Shown here: positions 26,301 to 35,477 of the stretch, one piece after another | Layout of the letters: each line of letters starts with the position of its first letter | How positions within the stretch are numbered: the first letter of the stretch is position 1 | NCBI GenBank assembly: GCA_020636025.1 | Contig: JACJYQ010000008.1 | Span: 62,001-126,000, forward strand | Origin: Lewinellaceae bacterium | Lineage (GTDB): Bacteria > Bacteroidota > Bacteroidia > Chitinophagales > Saprospiraceae | DNA length: 64,000 bases | Direction of reading: 5' to 3' | Translations under genes and position numbers: made by a program | Notes under the pieces: generated by a model | Database searches by the model: none | What the model was told of the DNA's origin: nothing | The model's input: only the letters and a program-made list of their open reading frames with translations

Positions 26301-28074
26301 GAACACTTACGCTCGGATTTTGCTGGGAAGACATGAAGTTATTTGGACCTGACCATGCATAGCTTGGGTTCGGAGCTGTGGTAGATGCCTGTAAGGTTAC
26401 ATTTGGCTGTGAGCAGGTCACTGTTCCACCGGCAGTGGATACTACAGGTGGGGTTATGTCCTGATCGACATCTGTATTTGATACGGCTGTACATCCATTG
26501 TGTGTATCTGTTACCCGTAGAGAATATGTGCCTGGAGCATTTACCAACGGAGTAAGAGTGTTCACTCCTGAGACTATATTTCCGCCCAGAAGCACCTTCC
26601 AAAAATAAGTATAATTAGCACCCATGGAGCCGTTACCCTGCAATTGCACTTCCGTTATGTTGCAGGTAAGCAACATATCCGGGCCTGCATCGGCCATGGG
26701 TTTAACCAAATTGGCAGGCACCTCCACATAGGCAGTGTCTCGACAGATATGACCACCAATCTGATTGGTCACAATTAACGCATATTGCCCGGGAGAATTT
26801 GCCGTGGCGTTTATCGAATGACCGATATCAACCCCATTGGGATCCAGCCATTTATAGCTTACCGTATTTCCAGAAGTAGAACCAGCTCCTGACAAAGGGA
26901 CAGATGTAACAGCACAGGTAATGGTATCCGGAGTGACGATTTCGGCATGCGAAATGATCTTATACAAAGAGAAATTTACCAAACTGTCACAGCCAAGATC
27001 TGTATATAGATACTCCTGATAGGTACCGGTTTCACAATATTCAAATCCACCGATCACAAAACACTCATCATTACACAGGTATTGCAAAGGCAAATTTGTT
27101 TGGTTGTATGGTAATACTACCACCTTTTGCTTTACTAGACTGTCGCAACCAAGGTAGGAAAGGTATGGCGTAGATGTCAGGTTGTAAGTCCCTGGAGCAA
27201 CCAACAGGTTATGGGGTTCTTCTTCCCATTCGTACGGTGCATTCTCATTGCAAATAACCAGATCGGGTAAAATAGTAGGGGGCAATGAAGCAAAAGTTAT
27301 CGGGAAACACTTTGTTACAGGTGGATCACAGGCGTTGGAAACCTTCACACATACCTGTCCTCCAACCTGACCAAAAGTAACATCAATGGAATTATTTCCA
27401 GCAGATGCCGGCAATAACACCGAATTACTGGAAGTTCCATTAATAAAGGATCCAGGAGGAGAGGTCCACTGATAATATATAGCATTTTCAACTTCCGGAA
27501 TTGTGTAAGTCGCGGTAGCATTTGGACATATTTCGGCAAGACCCTCAATATTGCCAACAGCACCCAATGGTGGGCCTTCCGTAGAGCCATTATTTACCGT
27601 TATCAGATACTGGCAGTTTTCTCCATTGAAACCGTCAACCATAAATTGATACGGTTGCCCCACTACGAGATTGAATACGGTAATAAAATACTTGCCTCCC
27701 AACGGAACATTCGGGCCGGGCATACAACCAAAATATTTGCCACATTCTTCAACAAATGCAAATTCAAGCCCCTGTCCATTCAAACAGTTAATTTCTGTAA
27801 CCTCAAGGGTCAGACTGGGACTACCTGCCACGAAACCGTAATAACGAGGGCTTTCAAGTGTAATGGCGCCACCGCAAACCGTAAGAGGAGGTAGACCCGG
27901 TGGCAGAGGGGGATTCTGATCAAAAATGCTGTCTAGAGAACAATTTATGCAAGACTGGGTGCAACGTTGTCCTCCAGGTTCTCCTGGGGGGCATTGGAGA
28001 AGGCCCTGCGCGTTCAGGCTAATCCCTAAGGCGCAAAAGACCATGAAAAAAGGCAGTAGAATTTTGTAGTTCAT
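23386..28074 (-). CDS. Giant SprB-repeat surface protein with T9SS sorting domain
   Basis: 1562 residues from the ATG at 28074, which puts a clean signal peptide first (MNYKILLPFFMVFCALGISLNAQ). The frame stays open upstream to 28251, but that adds 59 residues before the signal and is unlikely. The N-terminal third is Cys-rich. The middle (about 450-800) holds PKD/Ig-like units (SYSWTGPGGFMS...NPTVSVSG). About 830-1250 holds SprB repeats with the hallmark YTYAWSNG...LAPGLYTATVTDGDNCT pattern. HYR-like domains follow, and a C-terminal T9SS type A domain (IRIFPNPTAGNLTV, ending RKIILDK) closes it. SprB-type proteins are mobile adhesins of gliding bacteria. This is probably an adhesin, though a gliding role is not shown. 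Confidence 0.9.
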   Translation of the reverse strand: MNYKILLPFFMVFCALGISLNAQGLLQCPPGEPGGQRCTQSCINCSLDSIFDQNPPLPPGLPPLTVCGGAITLESPRYYGFVAGSPSLTLEVTEINCLNGQGLEFAFVEECGKYFGCMPGPNVPLGGKYFITVFNLVVGQPYQFMVDGFNGENCQYLITVNNGSTEGPPLGAVGNIEGLAEICPNATATYTIPEVENAIYYQWTSPPGSFINGTSSNSVLLPASAGNNSIDVTFGQVGGQVCVKVSNACDPPVTKCFPITFASLPPTILPDLVICNENAPYEWEEEPHNLLVAPGTYNLTSTPYLSYLGCDSLVKQKVVVLPYNQTNLPLQYLCNDECFVIGGFEYCETGTYQEYLYTDLGCDSLVNFSLYKIISHAEIVTPDTITCAVTSVPLSGAGSTSGNTVSYKWLDPNGVDIGHSINATANSPGQYALIVTNQIGGHICRDTAYVEVPANLVKPMADAGPDMLLTCNITEVQLQGNGSMGANYTYFWKVLLGGNIVSGVNTLTPLVNAPGTYSLRVTDTHNGCTAVSNTDVDQDITPPVVSTAGGTVTCSQPNVTLQASTTAPNPSYAWSGPNNFMSSQQNPSVSVPGTYTVLVTNGNTGCTSTSNAEVIAGNAPPNASATGGAITCAQLDVTLMGNSTTPGVSYSWTGPGGFMSMMQNPTVSVSGNYQLKVTAPNGCTSTVAAMVTLNNTPPGTTLSTSGNLNCNNNSVNVLASSMGNPANLTHQWTLPDLSNQNTGVVAFLSASVPGLYSVLVTNTATGCQSTASFTVVEYADVTASVDSMSNARCFESNDGVLSVLPGGGDGVYTYAWSNGGSSNLVNNLAPGLYTATVTDGDNCTATVSATVTAPAAIVTNATATPQMLNGAADGTATANPTGGTPGYTYAWSNGEMTQTITGLLPGSYTVTVTDINGCTKVKTVNVSQFDCTLAVDLNSSDITCFGEGNGTAFLNFSGGTSPYMVMWSTGETTDTISNLAVGSYSVSVTDAANCPDVQTFTIDQPTQLIASPNGSVTSGPGTADGTASANASGGTMPYNYAWSNGETTAMIMDLLPGIYTVSVMDANGCQDVKEVEVIAGNCSLTTDFQTTNPVCVGDSNGVATILLTGGAGGFSYAWSSGGTDATETGLPAGTHTVSVTDVNNCSIEVSVDLIDPPAITVTLDSVTLTNCATAPEGEAFISIAGGTGDLSVEWSDGQTGTEAIGLIADTYTATVTDESGCVATLDVDIMAEDTEAPVIAASDTSVPIGPNGSVILTTVNLGATVTDNCVLSSVSIVPNEFTCLQLGEHEVVITAMDDAGNTTTDTITVTAIDNSNPSLVCSPSLVLCFEDNPVSYQAPTATDNCLINGGFFNITEGLPIGATFPVGTTTTTYTFTDSEGNMGSCSFEVTILPQISIMVDTIINDFNFQNIGAIFINVSGGLPPYTYSWMFNGVQISTNQNISGLGAGIYTLDVIDDNGCTIATQIFIVDNTSATHTPIALDEIRIFPNPTAGNLTVMLPAELVDESVFMQVYDQTGRRVMQQNSSKLKHIDLSMHNLADGLYSVVIRVGNQQIARKIILDK

Positions 28075-28266
28075 ATCGGTGAGATATAATGATGAAAAAA
28101 ATGGATGAATGCCGTTGTTCACCCATACAAACAGGGTGCCGATCACGACAGGATTAGGATTATGAAGAGTAGATAAAGCGGGCTTATCGGGTAAGGTAAT
28201 TGCTTGAACTATAAAATAAAAATATGATACTATAAATTTCAATATCATCAATTTTCATTCCACATT

Positions 28267-29043
28267 CTAAGCAAATTGAGGCTGGTTATGTTGGGCATCC
28301 CTGGCGCGAACAAGCATTAATAAGTACACCAGGCTAAGTGCCCCAAGCAGGTGCTTTATGGTATGCCCGCTCCAAAAACCCAGAATTTGATATGTTTCGC
28401 GATCAAAATGTTCAAAAACCTTGGCAATACCATACCAGGCAATGACAAACCAAATATACCGAATGTATGTGGTTTTCTTGTTAGATAGCCATATAACCAC
28501 CGGCGCAATGGCCATCGGAAAGAATTGTACAAAGGCATATGGCCGCAGATCTCCGTGCCCGGCAGCCTCCGTTATTTGCCAGTACCAAATACTGAAAATG
28601 CCAAGTGGGATACTTAATAAAAAGGCCCAGCGACCCCAATTGGGACCTATCAAATCATATGCAATTAGTGAAAACACCGACATAAACATCAGCGTCATGG
28701 GCAATCGATCCCACACAAGTGTCTCATTATTAGGGTTGTAATGGTAATATGCCGAGCCAATACTGGCCGTGAATATGCCCAGGGCCAACACTACAGGAAT
28801 CCACTTTGCTGTAAAATCAGCGCGCTGACCAAAATGCTGAAATGCCAAGTTAAGGCCATAAATACCCAAAAAGAACATAGGGACATTGCTTACCACATTC
28901 CAGAAATTCTGGATTCCGCCGATATGTCGTTGATCGGCAAAATTGTGGTACGCCGGGTCCTGGGGAATTGGCCCCTGAACCAACAGGATGGCGCATGAAA
29001 TCAAAAAAACAGAGAGATAGAGTAACAGATGCTTTATAGGCAT
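28267..29043 (-). CDS. Ceramidase-family (CREST) integral membrane hydrolase
   Basis: 258 residues from the ATG at 29043; the longer frame would need a TTG at 29082. Seven hydrophobic segments. The alkaline-ceramidase motifs are present: the acidic and Asn-rich first loop (DQRHIGGIQNFWNVVSNVPMF), GSAYYHYNPNNETLVWDRLPMT with the conserved Ser and His, and GHTIKHLLGAL near the C-terminus carrying two further metal-ligand-like histidines. It may cleave amide-linked lipids such as ceramides, which several Bacteroidota make, or act on another lipid. It lies 38 bp downstream of the K+ channel gene's end region on the same strand and may be co-transcribed with it. Confidence 0.85.
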   Translation of the reverse strand: MPIKHLLLYLSVFLISCAILLVQGPIPQDPAYHNFADQRHIGGIQNFWNVVSNVPMFFLGIYGLNLAFQHFGQRADFTAKWIPVVLALGIFTASIGSAYYHYNPNNETLVWDRLPMTLMFMSVFSLIAYDLIGPNWGRWAFLLSIPLGIFSIWYWQITEAAGHGDLRPYAFVQFFPMAIAPVVIWLSNKKTTYIRYIWFVIAWYGIAKVFEHFDRETYQILGFWSGHTIKHLLGALSLVYLLMLVRARDAQHNQPQFA

Positions 29044-29128
29044 GTCAAGGATTTTGTTCAATAAGTTAGAGTATGATTTCAACTTACACGCTGCCTAAGA
29101 GCTGTTTCTAACATTATCAGAACTAGCT

Positions 29129-30232
29129 CTACACATCAGACAAAGCTGTTTTGGTAAAATGCTTTATCTGATCGGTATCCCCCAATATTACAATATTCAT
29201 TTCTGGCCCAACTGGCTCTAAAGGACCCGGATTTAGCTCATATTGCCCGTTTTTCTTTCGCAGAGCCAATATGGGAATTTTTACTGCCTCCTGTATGTCA
29301 CCCACCTTCACGTTTTCACCACGAAACTTTTCCTTTAATCTCCCGACAGGAATCTCTTCAAAAACGACGCGATTGGCTCCAATGTTGGATATCAGGGAAA
29401 AGAATTCTCCAAGATCCGAATTATTAACCAGCATAGCCATGTAGAACCCGCCAATTCGCTCAGGCATCACAACATGATTAGCACCAGCACGCAGCAACTT
29501 GGGTTCATCTGCCGCATTGTTAAGCCTGCTGATAATTTTCAATTTTGGGTTCAATTGTCTTGCCGATAAAACAACGAATAAATTGCTGGCATCCTTGGGC
29601 AAAGTAACCACAAGGGCAGAGGCTTTTTCAATTCCAGCTTCCAGTAGAGTGCTGTCATCTGTAGCATCACCTTCCAATACAATGTAGTCTGTTTCCTGTT
29701 TGAGAAACTCAATTCTCTCGGGACTCAGTTCAATGACCAAAAAAGGCACCTTTTCTTTGGTCAGTTCCTCGCACACTTCAATGGAGTGACGCCCATAGCC
29801 ACAAACGATGGTATGGTTATTCAAATGCTGTATCCTGTCAAACATATTGTATTCTGAGAAAAAGTCATGGATATCATTATCTGCGAAAATGCTGGTAATG
29901 GAAGAAATGGCATAGGCAAAAAAACCAATATTAAACAATATCAGAAAAGAAGTAAACACCCTGCCCGTGTGGCTCAAAGGAATGACCTCGCCGAAACCAA
30001 CAGTTGACAACGTTACCAGGCTCATATAATACGCATCGAACCAGGGAATATGCTCAATAACCCGGTAGCCAATTGTCCCTATCATAACAGCAATAGCCAA
30101 CAAGCCCACCGCAGCCCTCAACCTCCGAATGGCACTGAATACATGTTCCGAACGCTCCTTGTCAACATAATTGATTTCGGGCAACCAAAAAAACCAGACA
30201 ACAAGTCTGAAAATATTCAGAATAAAAGACAT
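29129..30232 (-). CDS. Potassium channel with RCK (TrkA-N/TrkA-C) domains
   Basis: 367 residues. The N-terminal part has a two-transmembrane pore unit (about 38-110) with selectivity filter TVGFGE, where Phe replaces the usual Tyr. An RCK-N Rossmann domain follows (TIVCGYGRHSIEVCEEL with the G-x-G-x-x-G-like turn, LEGDATDDSTLLEAGI, about 138-250). An RCK-C/TrkA-C domain (about 275-350, VKVGDIQEAVKIPILALRKKNG) closes it. It should be a ligand-gated K+ channel in the inner membrane. The spacing of the filter and RCK blocks matches MthK-type channels. Divergent from the TPR gene at 30578. Confidence 0.92.
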   Translation of the reverse strand: MSFILNIFRLVVWFFWLPEINYVDKERSEHVFSAIRRLRAAVGLLAIAVMIGTIGYRVIEHIPWFDAYYMSLVTLSTVGFGEVIPLSHTGRVFTSFLILFNIGFFAYAISSITSIFADNDIHDFFSEYNMFDRIQHLNNHTIVCGYGRHSIEVCEELTKEKVPFLVIELSPERIEFLKQETDYIVLEGDATDDSTLLEAGIEKASALVVTLPKDASNLFVVLSARQLNPKLKIISRLNNAADEPKLLRAGANHVVMPERIGGFYMAMLVNNSDLGEFFSLISNIGANRVVFEEIPVGRLKEKFRGENVKVGDIQEAVKIPILALRKKNGQYELNPGPLEPVGPEMNIVILGDTDQIKHFTKTALSDV

Positions 30233-30240
30233 GGTTAATT

Positions 30241-30366
30241 AATGCGCAATGTATCAATGTATCAATGTTTCAATGTTTCAATGTTTCAATGCGAAATGCG
30301 CAATGCGCAATGTATCAACACCAAATTTGCACTGATACATTGGTACATTGCGCATTGATTCATTGT
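30241..30366. repeat. Palindromic AATGTATC/AATGTTTC/AATGCGC word array
   Basis: The left arm (30241-30318) is built of 7-8 nt words beginning AATG. A short unique loop follows, and a right arm of the reverse-complement words (GATACATT, GGTACATT, GCGCATT) occupies 30333-30366. It lies between two divergent gene starts (K+ channel and TPR protein), unlike most of its relatives, which sit at stop codons. The remainder of the 345-bp gap contains the promoter box at 30541. Confidence 0.85.
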
Positions 30367-30515
30367 TGTTTTTGTTTTTCGGAAACGTGTTGTTACTAAC
30401 TGTTATCATCGGGAATCCAAATATAGTAACATAGTTGGCATTTACATTAGGGGACGCAGAATTTGAACATTGTGCAACCCTTAATATTCATACTGTCTCA
30501 TTATCCAAAACACAA

Positions 30516-30548
30516 TTGCCGGATCAAACGTTTATCATCGTACCTTTG
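30516..30548 (+). promoter_or_regulatory. Promoter of the TPR gene
   Basis: TTG at 30516-30518 and the -7 box TACCTTTG at 30541-30548 are 22 bp apart, close to the Bacteroidota consensus. The ATG is 29 bp further on. Confidence 0.65.
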
Positions 30549-30577
30549 GAATCTGTTTCCCATTCAAAATTAACACA

Positions 30578-32395
30578 ATGACGATGCGCACGCTGCTACT
30601 TGCTGCTTTCACCTTTTTTATCTCCATATCCATCAGTACAGATTTACAGGCTCAGGATCCAAACCTGGCCAACCAGTATTTTGTAAACGGTGAATACGAA
30701 AAAGCATCCGCTCTTTATGTGCAGCTATATGAAAGAGATAAGCGTAGCGATTACTATTTCACCCGTTATGTAGATTGCCTGCTAAATCTGGAACAATACG
30801 ATGAGTGTGAGAAAGTGATCAAAAAGCAGATCAAAAGCTCCGGCCAGAACAATTCACTGTACGTCACCTATGGCAATCTGTTTGAAAAGCAAAACAAAGA
30901 GGCTGAAGCCGAAGCTCAGTATAAGAAGGCCATCGAAAAAATGGATGCCGATTACGCATCTGTTGAGCGCTTGGCCCGGCTGTTTACCAGTCAATCAAAA
31001 TTCGATTATGCCCTTGAAACTTATGAAAAGGGAGCAGAGCTGACACGCGACAAACAGCGATTTGCCTTCAATATTGGTGAACTATACCGCAGAAAGGGGG
31101 AAACAACAAAAATGATCGAAGCCTATTTGAATGCATTGGGTTCTGATCCCGGCAAATTGGTGGTTGTTCAGACACGGCTGGCGCAAACACTTACTACCGA
31201 CGACTACGCCGAATTGCAAACCCAATTGTACAACAGGGTACAGAATGGTAGCAATCCGGATTACATCGAGATCCTTGCCTGGTCATTTGTTATTCAAAAA
31301 GATTTTCAAAATGCCTTGCGGCAATACAAGGCTTTGGATAAAAGACTGGGAGAAAATGGCCAGCGGATTATGAACCTCGCCAATGATGCCGCCGAAGCCA
31401 GTGATTACGATGCTGCCATCGCCGGGTATGAATACATCATTGATGAAAAAGGTCAAATGAGCCCATTTTTTTACGACGCCAAAAAAGAAATTATGGAGTG
31501 CCGTCGTAAAAAAATCACAGAGGGCTACACCTATACCATTGATGATTTGAAAGCCCTGGAGACAGAGTATGAAACCTTTCTTCAGCGCTTTGGCAAATCT
31601 ACCCTAACAGCCAACCTGATATTGCAACTCGCCAATCTGGAAGCATATTACATGCAAAACCTTTCAAAGGCAATTTACTTGTTGGAAGAGTTGAAGAGTA
31701 TGCCGGGACTGAATAGAACCACCCTGGCTGAAACCAAAATCCAGCTTGGAGATTTTTACCTGATAAATGGCGATATTTGGGAAAGCACCCTTTTATACAG
31801 TCAGGTAGATAAAGATTTTAAAGAAGAAACCATTGGACAGGAAGCGAGATTCAAGAATGCCCGGCTGGCTTATTTCAACGGGGACTTCCAGTGGGCTCAG
31901 GCACAATTTGATGTGTTGAAAGCTTCCACATCCAAACTAATATCCAATGATGCTCTTGATCTTTCCGTGTTCATCATGGACAACCTGAACCTCGATACTT
32001 CCTCAGCCGCTATTTCACTTTACTCCGGAGCTGAACTTTTAGTATACCAGAACCGCTTTGATGAGGCATTTCTGAAGCTCGACACTCTGCGCTCCGAGTT
32101 TCCAGACCATTCCCTGCAAGACGACATCCTGTATCTCGAAGCACAGATCTATGCCAAAAAACGAGACTGGGAAAAGGCGGCCAAATTGTATCAGGAAATT
32201 GTGGATAAATTCCCGGAAGAAATTCGCGCCGACAACGCGCTGTTTGCACTTGCCCAGATATACGAAACCCGCCTACCTGATCTGGAAAAAGCAAAAGAAC
32301 TGTACGAACGCATCTTTATGGAATACTCTGGAAGCATATTTGCCGTAGAAGCCAGGAAGGAGTTTAGGGTTTTGAGGGGAGATAAAGTTCAATGA
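30578..32395 (+). CDS. Secreted TPR-repeat protein
   Basis: 605 residues with a signal peptide (about 1-25, ending DLQAQ). The rest is a continuous solenoid of TPR-like repeats (YFVNGEYEKASALYVQLYE, AEAEAQYKKAIEKM, KRDWEKAAKLYQEIVDKFPEE and others), typical of periplasmic scaffold proteins. A second ATG two codons in (30584) is equally possible. The role is unknown; such proteins often assemble outer-membrane complexes. The stop codon lies inside the first words of the repeat array that follows. Confidence 0.85.
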   Translation: MTMRTLLLAAFTFFISISISTDLQAQDPNLANQYFVNGEYEKASALYVQLYERDKRSDYYFTRYVDCLLNLEQYDECEKVIKKQIKSSGQNNSLYVTYGNLFEKQNKEAEAEAQYKKAIEKMDADYASVERLARLFTSQSKFDYALETYEKGAELTRDKQRFAFNIGELYRRKGETTKMIEAYLNALGSDPGKLVVVQTRLAQTLTTDDYAELQTQLYNRVQNGSNPDYIEILAWSFVIQKDFQNALRQYKALDKRLGENGQRIMNLANDAAEASDYDAAIAGYEYIIDEKGQMSPFFYDAKKEIMECRRKKITEGYTYTIDDLKALETEYETFLQRFGKSTLTANLILQLANLEAYYMQNLSKAIYLLEELKSMPGLNRTTLAETKIQLGDFYLINGDIWESTLLYSQVDKDFKEETIGQEARFKNARLAYFNGDFQWAQAQFDVLKASTSKLISNDALDLSVFIMDNLNLDTSSAAISLYSGAELLVYQNRFDEAFLKLDTLRSEFPDHSLQDDILYLEAQIYAKKRDWEKAAKLYQEIVDKFPEEIRADNALFALAQIYETRLPDLEKAKELYERIFMEYSGSIFAVEARKEFRVLRGDKVQ

Positions 32396-32495
32396 ACAAT
32401 GAATCAATGCGAAATGTAACAATGTACCAATGTGTGAAATGCCTAATGTATTAATTGCGTATTTCGCATTGTTACATTGGTACATTGGTACATTA
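32391..32495. repeat. Palindromic AATG-word array between convergent genes
   Basis: Words AATGAAC, AATGAATC, AATGCGA, AATGTAAC and AATGTACC run from 32391. Their reverse complements (CGCATT, GTTACATT, GGTACATT twice) run to 32493. The stop codon of the TPR gene (32393-32395) is inside the array, and the TTA of the PAP2-like gene begins at 32496. The structure could end transcription from both sides. Confidence 0.85.
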
Positions 32496-33062
32496 TTAAA
32501 ATATCCATGCGTAGCCAAGGCCAAACAGAGAGCCAACGACCCAGCCTAACAGGACTTCTGTTTTTGTATGGCGTTCAAGAACAACTCTTGACCAGGCGAT
32601 GAGGAAGGCGAATACAAAAAAAGCGATTCCAAGCCAATAATTGGTAGACAGCAGCAGGGAACTCAGGTAGGTAGCTACTACGGTATGCAGCGATATTTTT
32701 TTCCAGAAATTCAGGGCGAAACAAGTGATGAGCAGTAAGCCAACATAGAGCGTGCGAAAGACGTACGGTTGTTTTGTCCATTGAAAATAAGCTATGGCTA
32801 ACAATAGCATAATGATGGTTGGCAGGTAGATATTCAGCGCACGTTGCTTTTGGTTTGAAACATCCAGGTTGGTGATTTCACCTCTTTGTTTTCTCACAAA
32901 CAGAAAAACAGCCAATATCCCAAATATGGCCAGCATGGTAAAAAGTAAAGGCTTGGCAGCTTTATACCCAAGTTCGCGAGCAGCCAGATAAGATATAACT
33001 ACCGGAAACAGCAGAAATGGATTGCCAATATTTGAAAAAAATGCTGCTATGCGAGGGTGCAT
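32496..33062 (-). CDS. PAP2-like membrane phosphatase family protein
   Basis: 188 residues and five to six hydrophobic segments. The PAP2 catalytic regions are partly recognisable: NFWKKISLHTVVA (K-x-S-x-H type, motif 2 histidine) and SRVVLERHTKTEVLLGWVVG (motif 3, S-R-x-x-x-x-x-H). Motif 1 is weak (VRKQRGEITNLDV). It may dephosphorylate a lipid phosphate or undecaprenyl pyrophosphate, or be a non-catalytic relative. It lies 42 bp downstream of the acyl-CoA dehydrogenase/hydratase gene on the same strand. Confidence 0.8.
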   Translation of the reverse strand: MHPRIAAFFSNIGNPFLLFPVVISYLAARELGYKAAKPLLFTMLAIFGILAVFLFVRKQRGEITNLDVSNQKQRALNIYLPTIIMLLLAIAYFQWTKQPYVFRTLYVGLLLITCFALNFWKKISLHTVVATYLSSLLLSTNYWLGIAFFVFAFLIAWSRVVLERHTKTEVLLGWVVGSLFGLGYAWIF

Positions 33063-33104
33063 ACTATGCCAGTTTAGGCGCCAGGCCGCCCCAGATGAAT
33101 GTGG

Positions 33105-35477
33105 TTAGTTCCGCAATGGTTTTCCGTTTTCCAACATATACTGAATGCGTTCCAGTGTTTTTTGCTCGCCGCATAAGGACAGGAACATCTCTCTTTCAAT
33201 ATCCAGCAGATATTTTTCGCTTACCTGTTGCTGACTGGTAAGATCGCCGCCACAAAGTACATAGGCTATCTTTTTGGCAATCAAGATGTCGTGCTCGGTC
33301 GCATAGTGTCCAAGTTTCAGCGAATGGGCCGCTATGTAAAGAGCACCTAACCCCGTCCTGCCAAGCACGGTAATGTCCTTGCGAGGGATGGGCATCACAT
33401 AATCCTCGGCGAGTTCAAGCACCTTCTTTTTAGCCTCGCTGATATTGCGGGCTGAGTTGCGTATAATGCTGTCCTTGTTGGGCAAGAGGTAACCATAATT
33501 AAATGCCTGATCGGCAGAAGTGGCAACCTGAGCAGTCGCCAGTGTTTTGAACTTTTCAATCAGCCTTGGAATCTGTACATCCCCTTCGGAGCTCATTTCA
33601 TCACTCAGTCGTACAGCGAATTCTTTGGTGCCCCCGCCACCCGGCAACAGACCAACACCCACTTCAACCAATCCGATGTAGCTTTCTGCTGCTGCCACTA
33701 CAGAATCGGCATGCATGGAAAATTCACAACCTCCACCAAACACATACCCTTGTGTAGCAATAACTACTGGAATGCAAGAATAGCGAATCCGCATGGATGT
33801 TTGCTGGAAAATATCCACCGCCTGGTTTAGTTCATCCCATTCCTGCTGGTAGGCCATCATGGCAATCATCATGATGTTGGCGCCCACAGTAAAGTTCTGC
33901 GCGTTATTACCAATTACCATGCCTTTCCATCCCTGCTCTTCCGCAATTTGAATGGCGTCATTGATACCTCTTAAAATACCCTCACCGATGGCGTTCATTT
34001 TGGAATGGAATTCCAGACAGAGTACTCCGTCACCAATATCATGTAGCGTGCATTCGCTGTTTTGATAAACCGGTTTGTTTTCGCGGTAACTATCCAGCAC
34101 TATGAAGGCTTCTCCTCCGGGAAGTGCTTTGTATGATTTGCTTTGCCAATCATAATATTGGCGCTCTCCTTTTTCTACTTTGTAGAAGGAATCATGTCCG
34201 TCAGCCACCATATCCTTTACCCAATCAGCCACTTTTTCGCCTTGCTTCTCGGCGAGCTCAACGCCTTCTTTTACTCCAACCATATCCCAGTACTGGAAAG
34301 GACCAATTTCCCAGGCGAATCCGGCGCGAAGTGCGTCATCAATGGCGTAGTGCGTATTGGATATTTCCGGAACTCGGTTGGAAACGTAGGCAAACAAGCC
34401 CAGGAATGAACGCTGCAGCAATTCTGCGGCTTTGTCGTCGCCTTTGAATATTGCTTTTATTCTTCGTGGAAGCTCGTCAATTTGTTTTAGCGTATCCAGT
34501 GTAGCAAACTTGGCCTTCGGTGCTTTCTCGTATTCTAGCGTTTCAAGGTTTAGTGCCAGTACTTCCGAACGGCCTTTTTCATCCTTTTCTCCAGTTTTTT
34601 TATAAAAGCCCTGACCCGATTTATTGCCAAAGAATTTGTTTTCTACCAGGAAGTTCAGGAATGCAGGGACTTCCATGTTGGAAATTTGCTCATCATCAGG
34701 GCAGTTTTCCCGCATACCATTTATCACATGCACTGCGGTATCCATGCCTACCAGATCGGCCAGGCGGAAAGTGCCTGTCTTGGGTCTTCCAATGGCAGGT
34801 CCGGTCAGAGAATCCACGGTTCCTATGCCCAGACCCAATTCATGAGTCAATTGGAAGATTTTGGCCATAGCATACACCCCTACCCTGTTGGCGATAAAAG
34901 CCGGAGTATCTTTACACAACACGGTTTGCTTGCCGAGAATCACATCCCCAAAATGCATGAAAAAGGCCACCACATCCGGATCGGTTTCCGGTGTTGGAAT
35001 CACCTCAAACAGGCGCATATACCGCACCGGATTGAAAAAGTGCGTTCCGCAGAAATGCTTTTTAAAATCATCACTGCGGCCTTCCGACATTAAATGAATT
35101 GGGATACCGGAAGTATTGGAAGTTACGAGAGAGCCGGGAGCCCGGAATTTTTCAACCTTGTCATATATCAGTTTCTTGATGTCCAGGCGTTCTACCACTA
35201 CTTCAATGATCCAGTCACATTCCTTAATATTGGGAAAGTCATCGTCAAAGTTTCCAACCGTAATTCTGCCGGCGTATTTATTATCGTAAAAAGGAGCTGG
35301 TTTGGCTTTCAAGGCCTTGGCTAAAGAATCGGCAGCAATTTTATTTCTGTTGCCATTTTCTGTAGGAAGATCCAGCATAAGTACCTCCAGACCGCAGCCG
35401 GCAAGATGTGCTGCTATGCCTGTTCCCATGAGTCCGGAACCAAGCACAGCTACTTTGCGAATGTGTTTATTAAGCAT
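33105..35477 (-). CDS. 3-hydroxyacyl-CoA dehydrogenase / enoyl-CoA hydratase fusion (FadN/FadB-like)
   Basis: 790 residues. The dehydrogenase part comes first, with the NAD-binding VAVLGSGLMGTGIAAHLAG (about 9-27), the catalytic region HFCGTHFFNPVRYMRLFEVI, and the 3HCDH C-terminal domain at about 190-420. The crotonase domain follows at about 480-700 (QGYVFGGGCEFSMHADSVVAA, GLVEVGVGLLPGGGGTKE, with the oxyanion-hole glycines and a catalytic Glu). This order, dehydrogenase before hydratase, is that of Bacillus FadN, the reverse of E. coli FadB. It carries out the second and third steps of fatty-acid beta-oxidation in the cytoplasm. No thiolase or acyl-CoA dehydrogenase gene is adjacent. Confidence 0.93.
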   Translation of the reverse strand: MLNKHIRKVAVLGSGLMGTGIAAHLAGCGLEVLMLDLPTENGNRNKIAADSLAKALKAKPAPFYDNKYAGRITVGNFDDDFPNIKECDWIIEVVVERLDIKKLIYDKVEKFRAPGSLVTSNTSGIPIHLMSEGRSDDFKKHFCGTHFFNPVRYMRLFEVIPTPETDPDVVAFFMHFGDVILGKQTVLCKDTPAFIANRVGVYAMAKIFQLTHELGLGIGTVDSLTGPAIGRPKTGTFRLADLVGMDTAVHVINGMRENCPDDEQISNMEVPAFLNFLVENKFFGNKSGQGFYKKTGEKDEKGRSEVLALNLETLEYEKAPKAKFATLDTLKQIDELPRRIKAIFKGDDKAAELLQRSFLGLFAYVSNRVPEISNTHYAIDDALRAGFAWEIGPFQYWDMVGVKEGVELAEKQGEKVADWVKDMVADGHDSFYKVEKGERQYYDWQSKSYKALPGGEAFIVLDSYRENKPVYQNSECTLHDIGDGVLCLEFHSKMNAIGEGILRGINDAIQIAEEQGWKGMVIGNNAQNFTVGANIMMIAMMAYQQEWDELNQAVDIFQQTSMRIRYSCIPVVIATQGYVFGGGCEFSMHADSVVAAAESYIGLVEVGVGLLPGGGGTKEFAVRLSDEMSSEGDVQIPRLIEKFKTLATAQVATSADQAFNYGYLLPNKDSIIRNSARNISEAKKKVLELAEDYVMPIPRKDITVLGRTGLGALYIAAHSLKLGHYATEHDILIAKKIAYVLCGGDLTSQQQVSEKYLLDIEREMFLSLCGEQKTLERIQYMLENGKPLRN

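Noticed and set aside
28075..28251. 59-codon N-terminal extension of the SprB-repeat protein
   Set aside because: It would bury the signal peptide that begins at the ATG at 28074.
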